Assembly (NCBI GenBank): GCA_030037405.1
Contig: JASHRK010000411.1
Coordinates: forward strand, 1-15,019
Length of the DNA stretch: 15,019 nt
Direction of reading: 5' to 3'
Source: Acidimicrobiales bacterium
GTDB taxonomy: Bacteria; Actinomycetota; Acidimicrobiia; Acidimicrobiales; Bog-793
The notes beneath the pieces were generated by a model. That model did no database searches, was not told where the DNA came from, and was given only the letters and a program-made list of their open reading frames with translations. The position numbers were made by a program, and so were the translations under genes. Below, one piece after another: positions 7,146 through 14,507 of the stretch (position 1 is its first letter; every line of letters starts with the position of its first letter).

Positions 7146-8750
7146 TCATGAGATCCATGCCAGCTCGAAACTACCGCTCCCTAGCGCGACTCCTGTCGCG
7201 CCCTCTGGAAACCCATGGACGTTGCCTCGCATTAAGTCGACAGTCTTGTTGTACGTGCCGATGATGTAGCCGCCTTCGTTGTAGTCGATCACTTCCATCT
7301 CGTGTTGGATCTCGCAACGTTTGGCAGCGTCGAGGGTGGAGTTCGCGGCTTTGTACAACGAGTAGTAGCGCTCGTTGTCGAAGTGACACTCGTTGTAGAT
7401 GGAAACGGGCAAGTTGGACTGCGCCGCTTGGCTCAGATACGGGTTGTAGCCCCAGAAATCCTGCGCGAAGATCCACTTCAAGTAGTTCGGGCCGTAGAAG
7501 TCGCCGGTAGTGAGCTGTCGGATCTGAATGTCCACATTGGCCGCCTTTGCGTTCTGTTGGAAGACCTCGGCAGACTCGACGACGCCGGTGGCAAAATTGG
7601 CTGTCACCAGCTCCAGCTGGAGATTCTCTCTTCCGGCCTGCTTGAGTAGGAACTTAGCCTTGTCTACGTCTTGGTGACGCTTCAGGGACGAGTCGTAGCA
7701 AGGGTCGTGGTTGCCAAAGATGTCGTTCCCGATGGCTGCGAATCCATCGAACGCGTCCGCGACAAGTTGCTTGCGGTCGACGATGTAACGAAACGCTTGG
7801 CGGACTCGGACATCTTTGAACGGTTCTTGATCGACTCGCATCGTGAACGGCGTCCACTGGCCGGTCTTCGATACGAGCGCCGTAAGACCTTGACCGCGCG
7901 CTTGGCTCGCGAGGGGGAGGGCGGCTTCAGCGAACACGTCGATCTCGTTCGTCAGGAGAGCGTTGTATGCCGAGTTGTCGTCGGAGAAGTCGAGGATTGT
8001 GAGCTGGTCGAGATAGGGGAACCCGCTCTCGTAGTAGTGCTCGTTCCGCGTGAACACGCTCTGCTGGCCCGGTGTGAAGCTCTTGTACTTGAAGGGCCCC
8101 GTGCCGATCGGCCGCTTGGGGTCGTAACCGACCGGAATGATCCCGTAGGAGTAGCTGTCCGTGAGCTGCAACGGCAGCGTGGCGAACGGCACGCTGGAGG
8201 TAAAGCGCACCGTTCGCTTGTCGAGGGCCTTGAATCCGTTGTACTCAAGAGAGTGAATCGCGGGCTCACCTTCCAAGGGGTCCTTCGGGTTGAGGATGCG
8301 CTGGAAGCTGTAGATGATGTCCTCGGCGGTCACGTCCTTGCCGTTGTGGAACAAGAGACCGGGCTTTAGCCGCACGGTCCAGGTCTTGGCGTCCTTGCTT
8401 GGAGTGAGCTCCTCGGCGAGCTCCAGCTCGACGCTCTTACCGTCAAGTGCCAGTGTCACGAGTCCGTTGTAGAGAGCGAGGACGCGGAGCGTGTCGATGA
8501 GCACCACCTGCTTCTGAGCATCGATGGTGTCGGAGCTTGACCCACCGAGCACGGCAACGCGGAGGTTGCCACCTCGTCTTGGAGTGACAAGGGGATCGGC
8601 CCGCCTCGGTGCTGTGCCAGGCGTGCTGCCGGACCGAATCGCACCGGTTGCGAGGACTGCTCCAGCTGCGACCGATCCCCGGAGCATGTCGCGACGGGAC
8701 AGCGCACGCCGAGGGTTTGTCGGTAAACCGGATGAAGGTATCTCGGACAT
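7146..8750 (-). CDS. Family-5 (peptide/nickel type) ABC solute-binding protein, Tat-exported
   Basis: This 534-residue extracytoplasmic binding protein belongs to the DppA/OppA/NikA cluster. The N terminus carries a twin-arginine signal (SRRDMLRG followed by a hydrophobic Ala/Gly stretch, about residues 18-43) with no lipobox cysteine, so a soluble or signal-anchored Tat substrate is likely. Family hallmarks follow: LYNGLV, LAEELTPSKDAKTWTVRLKPGLLFHNGKDVTAEDIIYSF, IGTGPFKYKSF and VRQAFRYIVDRKQLV. Ligands of this family include peptides, metal chelates, opines and sugars, so the cargo is open. ATG 8750 has GGGAG 7 bp upstream; the open frame continues further 5' but that part lies in the lsrF-like gene. 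No permease or ATPase gene is in the window, so partners must be elsewhere. Confidence 0.92.
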   Translation of the reverse strand: MSEIPSSGLPTNPRRALSRRDMLRGSVAAGAVLATGAIRSGSTPGTAPRRADPLVTPRRGGNLRVAVLGGSSSDTIDAQKQVVLIDTLRVLALYNGLVTLALDGKSVELELAEELTPSKDAKTWTVRLKPGLLFHNGKDVTAEDIIYSFQRILNPKDPLEGEPAIHSLEYNGFKALDKRTVRFTSSVPFATLPLQLTDSYSYGIIPVGYDPKRPIGTGPFKYKSFTPGQQSVFTRNEHYYESGFPYLDQLTILDFSDDNSAYNALLTNEIDVFAEAALPLASQARGQGLTALVSKTGQWTPFTMRVDQEPFKDVRVRQAFRYIVDRKQLVADAFDGFAAIGNDIFGNHDPCYDSSLKRHQDVDKAKFLLKQAGRENLQLELVTANFATGVVESAEVFQQNAKAANVDIQIRQLTTGDFYGPNYLKWIFAQDFWGYNPYLSQAAQSNLPVSIYNECHFDNERYYSLYKAANSTLDAAKRCEIQHEMEVIDYNEGGYIIGTYNKTVDLMRGNVHGFPEGATGVALGSGSFELAWIS

Positions 8751-8785
8751 GTGGACACTCCCTTCTGGAGGACTTTCTCTGATCG

Positions 8786-9688
8786 TTAACGTGAGACCTT
8801 GGAGTTGGGTGCGGCGGAGTTGGGTGCGGCCGCTGACTTCCCGGCGAGCGTCTGGAAGAGCTCGTGCGCCTCGGAGGCTGACAGACCCTCGTGCACAACG
8901 CCGCGGACGGCGGCAAGCATGGCTGGCGGGCACTTCGACTGGAATATGTTCCGACCCATGTCGACACCCGCTGCACCTTGGGACATGGCGCGCGCCGACA
9001 TGGAAAGGGCGTTGAGCTCGGCGACCTTCTTGCCCCCGGCAACAACTATTGGCACCGGGCAAGTCGAAGTGACGATCTCGAAGCCATCGTCGACGAAGTA
9101 GGTCTTCACGAACTGGGCTCCGAGCTCGGCGCATATCCGGCTTGCAAGAGCGAGATAGCGCGAGTCACGGACGAGGTCGCGCCCGACTGCGGTAACGCCG
9201 AGCACGGGCATACCAACGCGGTAGCCGGCGTCCACGATCTGAGTGAGATTGTGCACAGACTCGGTCTCGTGCTCGCCGCCGATGAAGACTTGCACGGCCA
9301 CCGCCTGGACGTTCATCCTCACGGCGTCGTCCATGCCGACGGCGACTCGCTCGTTGGAGAGCTCGCGGAGGATGCTCGGTCCCCCCGATGCACGCATGAC
9401 GACGGCCTTGGTATAGCTGGCCGGGACAGTCGTGCGAAGAATCCCTCGTGTGAGCATGAGGGCGTCTGCGAGGTCGATCATGGGGAGGATGCTCAAGTCG
9501 ATGCGCTCGAGTCCCGTGGTCGGCCCTTGGAAGTATCCGTGGTCACAGGCGAGCATCACCGTGCGGCCCGACGGGAATATGCGCGCCATCCGGTTGCTCA
9601 TTCCCCAGTCGTACGTTGCCGCATCCGTCGGTCGGTCGCCTGCCGTGACGACGTTGATCGGCTCAGTGCTGGACTCGGCGTCTGGCAT
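8786..9688 (-). CDS. lsrF: LsrF-like 3-hydroxy-5-phosphonooxypentane-2,4-dione thiolase / class I aldolase
   Basis: This protein closely follows E. coli LsrF along its length, as I recall that sequence: DWGMSNRMARIF, CDHGYFQGPTTGLERID, LTRGILR, DAGYRVGMPVLGVT, KTYFVDDGFE, PVPIVVAGGKK and GVDMGRNIFQS. LsrF is a TIM-barrel, class-I-aldolase-like enzyme that moves an acetyl group from the phosphorylated AI-2 product to CoA, giving acetyl-CoA and dihydroxyacetone phosphate. K195 in QFVKTYF corresponds to its active-site lysine. The start ATG 9688 has GAGG 8 bp upstream, 10 bp after the kinase stop. The last 15 or so residues (Ala/Pro/Asn/Ser-rich, with an exact 15-bp tandem repeat) are an unusual extension. 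Adjacency to an LsrK homologue supports the assignment, but the true substrate may be a related phosphorylated ketose. Confidence 0.9.
   Translation of the reverse strand: MPDAESSTEPINVVTAGDRPTDAATYDWGMSNRMARIFPSGRTVMLACDHGYFQGPTTGLERIDLSILPMIDLADALMLTRGILRTTVPASYTKAVVMRASGGPSILRELSNERVAVGMDDAVRMNVQAVAVQVFIGGEHETESVHNLTQIVDAGYRVGMPVLGVTAVGRDLVRDSRYLALASRICAELGAQFVKTYFVDDGFEIVTSTCPVPIVVAGGKKVAELNALSMSARAMSQGAAGVDMGRNIFQSKCPPAMLAAVRGVVHEGLSASEAHELFQTLAGKSAAAPNSAAPNSKVSR
8801..8830. repeat. Exact 15-bp tandem duplication at the lsrF-like 3' end
   Basis: GGAGTTGGGTGCGGC occurs twice in a row (8801-8815 and 8816-8830). On the - strand it encodes a doubled AAPNS pentapeptide in the C-terminal tail of the LsrF-like protein. 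The repeat is in frame and lies outside the catalytic barrel, so it probably reflects replication slippage. Confidence 0.9.
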
Positions 9689-9698
9689 CGCCTATCCC

Positions 9699-11270
9699 TC
9701 AGGTTCCTGCTGCGCGCCAAAGCGGGCGAGCAACGCCGCGATCGGCAATCTTGACGAGAGCGCCGTTCAGCTCGAGCCACCGCTCGAAGAGGGTCTCGTA
9801 GGCGGCGCTCTTGGCTCCGTCCGGGTCGACCACACGATCCACTCCGCTGAGCATCGCGGTGGCGTCGCCCGGGCTTCGCCAGAGTCCCGCCCCCACACCG
9901 GCGTAGATCGCGGCTCCGAGTGCAGTCGACTCCTTGACCACGGGGATCTCCACAGGGACGCCCAAGGCGTCGGCCACGATATGTGGCCAGAGGACACCTT
10001 TGGCGGCTCCTCCGGTGAGAGTCACCGGACCGGGTCCCACGCCAACCAGCTCCTCGACGACTCTGAGATGTGCAAGAGAGACGTAGGCGGCGCTCTCCTC
10101 GATCGCCCGGAAGCAAGCTGCAAGCGCCGACCCGGCAGGGTCGGAGACGTCGAAACCGACGAAGGCCGGAGCCGCATGGATCCATCGGGACGCCTGCATC
10201 ACATTCGAGAAGATGCCGAAGACCCCGTTGGCACCCGGCGGCAGCTCGGTAGCCAACCCTTCGAGGAACTCGTACGGATCCTTACCCGCGGAAGACGCCC
10301 GTAACTTCTCGACATCGCAGAAGCCGTCTCGAAACCATCGCATCACGAGCCCACAGGCGAAGCCGATCCCCTCGATCATCCAGCGATCGGGAATGGTGTG
10401 GCAAAGAGTGCGCAGCCGAGCCTGTGGGTCGATGACAGGAGCGTCCAATACGGTGGTGAGTTGCCAGTGCGACCCGCCGACGATCGTCGCTCGACTCGGA
10501 TCGGCTGTCCCGAGACCCACGAGCGCAAGCTGGGTATCGGCGCCCGCTGCCACGACCGGCGTCCCCGCCCGCAGACCTGTGTGGTAGGCGGCTTGAGGCG
10601 TGACTGCGCCAACGACGCTGCCGGCTTCCACGACGGGGGGGAAGATGCGGCCGTCCAGCCCGCAGAGGTCGATGATCTTGTCCGACCACTGCCGTTTCGA
10701 CAGCTCGAACATACCCGAGCTGGAGCCGATCGACGCTTCTGTGGAGAACTCTCCGCACAGTCGCGTCGTGACCCAGTCGGCGAGCATGCCCATTCGCTTC
10801 GTTGCCTCGAGAATTTCCGGTTGCCTTCGCGCGAGCCAGAGAAAGCGTGCGGGTGCGGTGATCGCCACCCAGTCGCCGGCGTGGGCATATATCTCCTGGG
10901 CGGCACCAGAAGAGACAAGTTCCCGTGCCTCGTCGGCGGCTCGCGAGTCGATGTTCGGACAAGCCCAGATCTCGGTATCGTCTGGCCCGTAGAGGACCAT
11001 TCCCTCGCGCATGCTCGTCGCCGCCACGGCCGCGACGGAAGCCGGCGCGGCCGTGGCGGCAATTAGTGCCTCGCGTATGCAGTCGCAGATAAGGCGCCAG
11101 TTGGTCGCGGTGTCGAAATTCTGTGAGCCAGGCACGCCCTGCACGGCGGGGTGGACGTACTCGCGTTGGCCAGCGGCGAGCTGGTTGCCCTTGGTGTCGA
11201 ACAGGACAGCTCGACAGCTCCCCGTCCCGACGTCGATGGCAAGAAGGAGTGGCCCGACGCCGCATCTCAT
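9699..11270 (-). CDS. lsrK: LsrK-like autoinducer-2 kinase (FGGY family)
   Basis: This 523-residue FGGY sugar kinase is closest, in the motifs I can recall, to LsrK, which phosphorylates linear AI-2 (DPD) at C5 in the cytoplasm. The first ATP-binding motif is AIDVGTGSCRAVLFD (13-17), and the catalytic Asp is D245 in AAGADTQLALVGLG. LsrK-type signatures include SMREGMVLY, IWACPNIDSRAADE, RWFRDGFCDVEKL, IFSNVM and VVKESTALGAAIYAGVGAG; ordinary xylulo- or glycerol kinases differ at these places. The ATG at 11270 overlaps the TGA of the preceding dehydrogenase (ATGA), implying translational coupling, and the thiolase gene follows after 10 bp. Kinase plus LsrF-like enzyme is the core of AI-2 degradation; another C5 ketose substrate remains possible. 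Confidence 0.92.
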   Translation of the reverse strand: MRCGVGPLLLAIDVGTGSCRAVLFDTKGNQLAAGQREYVHPAVQGVPGSQNFDTATNWRLICDCIREALIAATAAPASVAAVAATSMREGMVLYGPDDTEIWACPNIDSRAADEARELVSSGAAQEIYAHAGDWVAITAPARFLWLARRQPEILEATKRMGMLADWVTTRLCGEFSTEASIGSSSGMFELSKRQWSDKIIDLCGLDGRIFPPVVEAGSVVGAVTPQAAYHTGLRAGTPVVAAGADTQLALVGLGTADPSRATIVGGSHWQLTTVLDAPVIDPQARLRTLCHTIPDRWMIEGIGFACGLVMRWFRDGFCDVEKLRASSAGKDPYEFLEGLATELPPGANGVFGIFSNVMQASRWIHAAPAFVGFDVSDPAGSALAACFRAIEESAAYVSLAHLRVVEELVGVGPGPVTLTGGAAKGVLWPHIVADALGVPVEIPVVKESTALGAAIYAGVGAGLWRSPGDATAMLSGVDRVVDPDGAKSAAYETLFERWLELNGALVKIADRGVARPLWRAAGT

Positions 11271-12304
11271 TGGTTGATCCCCACGGGCTTGTCGGCTGCA
11301 GACCCAAGGCCGGTCAGGAAACGTTCGAGCTCCGCTACGACCATCTCCGCTCCCTGAGCGAGCGACTCATGTGTAGCGCCGCCGAGATGGGGCGTGATGA
11401 TCACGTTCTCGTGGCGGAGGAGACCTATTTCCCGTTCCTCGGTGTCATGTCGATAGACGTCAAGGGCAGCACCGGCGATATGGCCGCGAGCGAGAGCTTC
11501 GTCCAGAGCGGACTCGTCGATCAGCGTCTCGCGGGCGGTGTTGACGAGAAAGGAGCCGGGTCGCATGCGACCGATGCTCTCGGCATCTAGCAGGTTGCTG
11601 GTCTGCGGAGTCGCACGAGCGTGCAGCGATACGAAGTCCGAGCGTTCGAGGAGCTCCTCGAGGGTGGCCACAGGCTCGAGATGCGGTCGCCGGCGTACCT
11701 CTACCTGAGGGTCGTAGGCGAGAACGTCCATGCCGAAGGGAAGAGCTCGGGAGGCCACCCGGCGACCTACGTTGCCGAACCCGACAAGGCCGAGCGTCTT
11801 GCCGCGGAGATCGTGGCCGAGAAAGCGCCGACCCTCCCAGTTGTCACGGACTTGACCACCCCTGTCGACGAACCGCTGCGCGCTCGGGAGCCAACGGGCG
11901 AGCATCACGAGGAAAGCGATGGTCAAGTCGGCGACGGCGTCGGCGTTCTTCCCCGGTGTCGTCACGAGCGGAATTCCCCTCGCCGCCAAGGCTCGGGTGT
12001 CGACGTTGACCGGCCCGCCGCGAGCACAGCAGACGAGCTTCAAGTTGTCCGAGCTGGCGAGCACCTCCTCGGAGACAGGAGCGCCGTGCACGACGAGGAT
12101 CTCGACACCCTTCATGTGCTTGGAGATCTCGGCCGGGTCGCCTTCGTACTCCCGCAGGGACCGTTCGGACTGCGTCGTCGACCGCTTAGCGGCGTTGGGG
12201 CGAATCTGCAGGTAGGTGACGTCATGGGTCGTCTCGAGCGTGGTGAAGGCCTGCTCGAAGTATCGGGTCGGCATGTACGAGTCGCCGACTACCAGGACTC
12301 GCAC
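11267..12304 (-). CDS. D-isomer-specific 2-hydroxyacid dehydrogenase (NAD-dependent)
   Basis: This 345-residue member of the D-2-hydroxyacid dehydrogenase/PGDH family interconverts 2-hydroxy and 2-oxo acids with NAD(P). The Rossmann motif is GLVGFGNVG (G175-G180), followed by the acidic residue D198 in AYDPQ that favours NAD. The catalytic arginine lies in VNTARETLID (R258) and the catalytic histidine in TPHLGG (H306); the paired glutamate is probably within HDTEEREIG (288-294). The start is GTG at 12304, with AAGGA about 7 bp upstream. It is the first gene after the divergent control region and overlaps the LsrK-like gene by 4 bp, so it belongs to the same pathway. No LsrG gene is seen, and this dehydrogenase occupies the operon position where another step of the pathway might be expected. 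Substrate not predictable. Confidence 0.93.
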   Translation of the reverse strand: MRVLVVGDSYMPTRYFEQAFTTLETTHDVTYLQIRPNAAKRSTTQSERSLREYEGDPAEISKHMKGVEILVVHGAPVSEEVLASSDNLKLVCCARGGPVNVDTRALAARGIPLVTTPGKNADAVADLTIAFLVMLARWLPSAQRFVDRGGQVRDNWEGRRFLGHDLRGKTLGLVGFGNVGRRVASRALPFGMDVLAYDPQVEVRRRPHLEPVATLEELLERSDFVSLHARATPQTSNLLDAESIGRMRPGSFLVNTARETLIDESALDEALARGHIAGAALDVYRHDTEEREIGLLRHENVIITPHLGGATHESLAQGAEMVVAELERFLTGLGSAADKPVGINQ

Positions 12305-12314
12305 GGAGAAGTCC

Positions 12315-12344
12315 TTGGTCGATGCGGTGACATAATCCTAGGAT
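12315..12344 (+). promoter_or_regulatory. Candidate promoter for the GntR-family regulator gene
   Basis: TTGGTC (12315-12320) and TAGGAT (12339-12344), separated by 18 bp, form a reasonable sigma-70-type pair reading toward the regulator gene. The predicted start near 12351 would leave a leader of about 48 nt ending in a strong GGAGGA ribosome site (12391-12396). The -10 lies inside the palindrome at 12331-12348, so repressor binding would block it. Confidence 0.4.
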
Positions 12345-12356
12345 AATGTAATCCTA
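12331..12356. promoter_or_regulatory. Putative operator: 18-bp palindrome plus third half-site
   Basis: CATAATCCTAGGATAATG (12331-12348) is palindromic apart from one A/A pair, around a perfect 10-bp core ATCCTAGGAT (12335-12344). TAATCCTA recurs as a direct repeat at 12333-12340 and 12349-12356. This AT-rich island stands out in the GC-rich surroundings and lies between the divergent dehydrogenase and GntR-family regulator genes. The core reads TAGGAT on both strands, so it can also serve as a -10 box in each direction. It is the best candidate binding site for the adjacent regulator. Confidence 0.65.
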
Positions 12357-12398
12357 AGTTCGGGTCTAGAGTGATCCGACCAACTAGCCTGGAGGAGC

Positions 12399-13247
12399 AT
12401 GCCGGAAGCAGTGGAGGCGCTCGGATACGGCGCAAGGCGGCGAGGAGCTCAACTTCCCGCTCCTTCGATCGCCCGTAGATCCCCCATGCCTCTCTACGCC
12501 CAGCTCGCGGATGCCCTCGAACAGGAGATAGTCAGCGGCCGGTGGGAGCCGGGAAGCCGCGTCCCGAGCGAGGCGGAGCTCTGTGAGCACTTCGCGCTCT
12601 CGCGCACGCCGGTCAGGCAGGCGCTCAGCCGGCTCGAGCAGCGCTGCCTGATAGCGCGGCGCAGAGGACAGGGTTCGTTCGTGGAGTCGACTCAGTCGGC
12701 TCTCTGGCTGTTGCAGGCGTCCGAAGGTTTCTTCCAGGACGAAGTCGACCGGCGGGGTCACACCGTGACCTCCCAGGTCATCCGAGCCGAGGAGACGACG
12801 CTACCCGCGAGGTGCTGCGACGCTCTCGACCTCGAGCCGGACAGTACGGGTGCTGTCCTCGAGCGGTTGCGGTCTATCGAGTGGAACGTCTCGTTGTATG
12901 TCGTCAATTACCTTCCCGCTCGCCTCTCCTCGGCTGCCCTGACCTTCGTCAACCCGAACGAGTCGCTGTATCGGCGGCTGCGCGAGAGGATGGGAGTCGA
13001 GCCGGCGGGAGGCCGCCGCCGGCTGCGAGCCGTCGCTGCCGACGCCGCGGTGGCGAAGCGCCTCGAACTGCCGGTCGGGGCACCGGTCGCTTTTATCGAA
13101 TCAATCACCTGGGACGCGCAGCTGCAGCCCTTCGACTACTACGAGGCGTGGCTGCGAACGGACCGTGTCCAGGTTGACGTCTACAGCACGGGTGCCTCCG
13201 CCAGCCTGGCGCTCCCTCTCCAGGCGGAGTCGCGTGATGCGTCCTGA
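12399..13247 (+). CDS. GntR family (HutC subfamily) transcriptional regulator
   Basis: This 282-residue regulator has an N-terminal winged-helix domain with the classic GntR sequence PLYAQLADALEQEIVSGRW, VPSEAELCEHFALSRTPVRQAL and RRRGQGSFV (about residues 30-101). It is followed by a C-terminal UTRA ligand-binding domain of the HutC type (about 115-270). It probably senses the operon's substrate or a phosphorylated intermediate and represses transcription until bound. GGAGGA at 12391-12396 supports ATG 12399, which adds a 29-residue basic leader before the usual domain start; ATG 12486 would remove it but has no ribosome site. It is divergent from the six-gene operon and precedes a PLP-enzyme gene by 27 bp. 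The operator candidate at 12331-12356 lies upstream. Repression rather than activation is inferred from the operator position. Confidence 0.94.
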   Translation: MPEAVEALGYGARRRGAQLPAPSIARRSPMPLYAQLADALEQEIVSGRWEPGSRVPSEAELCEHFALSRTPVRQALSRLEQRCLIARRRGQGSFVESTQSALWLLQASEGFFQDEVDRRGHTVTSQVIRAEETTLPARCCDALDLEPDSTGAVLERLRSIEWNVSLYVVNYLPARLSSAALTFVNPNESLYRRLRERMGVEPAGGRRRLRAVAADAAVAKRLELPVGAPVAFIESITWDAQLQPFDYYEAWLRTDRVQVDVYSTGASASLALPLQAESRDAS

Positions 13248-13258
13248 CAGTCCTGACA
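13241..13258. repeat. 9-bp tandem duplication at the regulator gene stop
   Basis: GTCCTGACA is present twice in a row (13241-13249 and 13250-13258). The first copy contains the stop codon of the regulator gene; the second lies in the short gap before the PLP-enzyme gene and places an in-frame TGA (13254-13256) just upstream of its TTG start. Confidence 0.85.
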
Positions 13259-13274
13259 GGGTGGCGGTAGGCCG

Positions 13275-14432
13275 TTGAAATACCGCTTCGAGACAAATGC
13301 GATCCACGGCGGCGAGGTCGATCTCGGGACCGGGTCGGTGACGGTGCCGATCTTCCAGACGTCGACTTACCGTCTTGATCACCCAGGTACCGATCACGCT
13401 TATGTCTACTCACGCGCGAGCAACCCGACACGTGCGGCCCTCGAGGCCGCTCTGAGCACAATCGAGGATGCCAATTGGGCTGTGGCGTACGCGTCGGGAA
13501 TGGCCGCCACTGTCGCTGTCACGTCGCTACTGGACCCCGGCGACCACCTCGTCCTGTCCGACGACGTGTACGGCGGGACTTATCAGTACGTCGTGGACGA
13601 GCTCAGCCGCTACGGCATCGAGCATCGCTTCGTCGACACGTCCGACATCGGCGCAGTGCGAGATGGGTGTACCGAGCGCACGCGCATGCTCTGGGTCGAG
13701 ACCCCGAGCAACCCTCTCCTCAAGATCTCCGCCGTCGAGCAGCTGGCAGCTGAAGCGCACGGACGCGGAGCCATGCTCGTGGTCGACAACACCTTCGCGT
13801 CACCATGCCTCCAGCGTCCCTTGAATCTCGGGGCCGATATCGTCGTCCACTCGACTACGAAGTATCTCGGCGGTCACAGCGATCTTCTCGGGGGTGCGGC
13901 GCTTGGTCGGGAGAGCGGGACAGGGGAGCGCCTTCGGCTTCGACAGGCAATCTCGGGATCCGTGCCCGGGCCGATGGACTGCTTCCTCACCCTGCGCGGG
14001 ATTCGTACGCTTCCGGTGCGGATGGAGCGTCATTGCGCGAACGCCCGGAAGGTGGCGGAGTTCCTCGAGACGCACCCCTCTGTGGGCGAGGTCCGCTACC
14101 CCGGGCTTGCCAATCACCCGGGTCACGAGGTGGCGAGCAAGCAGATGAGCGACTATGGCGGCATCGTCTCGTTTCGTGTGAAGGGCGGCCCCGACGCCGC
14201 CCGAGCCTTCGTCGAGGCGACGAATCTCTTCGCGCTCGCAGTCAGTCTCGGCAGTGTCGAGTCCCTCTGCGAGATACCGGCGCTCATGACGCACGCCGTC
14301 GTGGAGGAGGGAGCTGCGTCCACTGATCCGGCGCTCGTGCGACTGTCGGTGGGGCTGGAGCACGTCGACGACCTCATCGACGACCTGGGTCAGGCGCTCG
14401 ACAAGACCGGTTGTGAGAGCCCGGATGCGTAG
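13275..14432 (+). CDS. Cystathionine gamma-synthase/gamma-lyase family PLP enzyme
   Basis: This 385-residue enzyme is in the Cys/Met-metabolism PLP family. The Schiff-base lysine is K196 in HSTTKYLGGHSD, and the cofactor-binding residues are in YVYSRASNPTR (Y45, R47), ASGMAAT (about 73-79) and VVDNTFASP (D171). The C-terminal RLSVGLEHVDDLIDDL is also characteristic. Members carry out gamma-synthase, gamma-lyase, beta-lyase or methionine gamma-lyase reactions, which cannot be told apart here. The start is TTG at 13275: an in-frame stop at 13254 leaves no ATG or GTG choice, and the following KYRFETNAIHGG matches the usual N terminus. Only a weak GGTAGG lies upstream. It is 27 bp after the regulator gene, and with the sulfurtransferase in the divergent operon it points to sulfur-compound turnover in the same regulon. 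Confidence 0.94.
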   Translation: MKYRFETNAIHGGEVDLGTGSVTVPIFQTSTYRLDHPGTDHAYVYSRASNPTRAALEAALSTIEDANWAVAYASGMAATVAVTSLLDPGDHLVLSDDVYGGTYQYVVDELSRYGIEHRFVDTSDIGAVRDGCTERTRMLWVETPSNPLLKISAVEQLAAEAHGRGAMLVVDNTFASPCLQRPLNLGADIVVHSTTKYLGGHSDLLGGAALGRESGTGERLRLRQAISGSVPGPMDCFLTLRGIRTLPVRMERHCANARKVAEFLETHPSVGEVRYPGLANHPGHEVASKQMSDYGGIVSFRVKGGPDAARAFVEATNLFALAVSLGSVESLCEIPALMTHAVVEEGAASTDPALVRLSVGLEHVDDLIDDLGQALDKTGCESPDA

Positions 14433-14507
14433 ACGACCAGAGGTCCAGACGAGCTGAGCTGGGTCCCTCGCGACCTCGCTTCACGAGGAAAGGAAGCCAG
14501 AAGGCAA

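Noticed and set aside
7146..8750. Reading the binding protein as an LsrB-type AI-2 receptor
   Set aside because: Its motifs belong to the Dpp/Opp/Nik family-5 fold, not the LsrB/ribose-binding family, so AI-2 binding cannot be assumed from the neighbours.
14468..14495. Small CCTCG/CGAGG hairpin before the GcvT-like gene
   Set aside because: Only a 5-bp stem, no U-tract, and it touches the ribosome-binding region; could arise by chance in GC-rich DNA.
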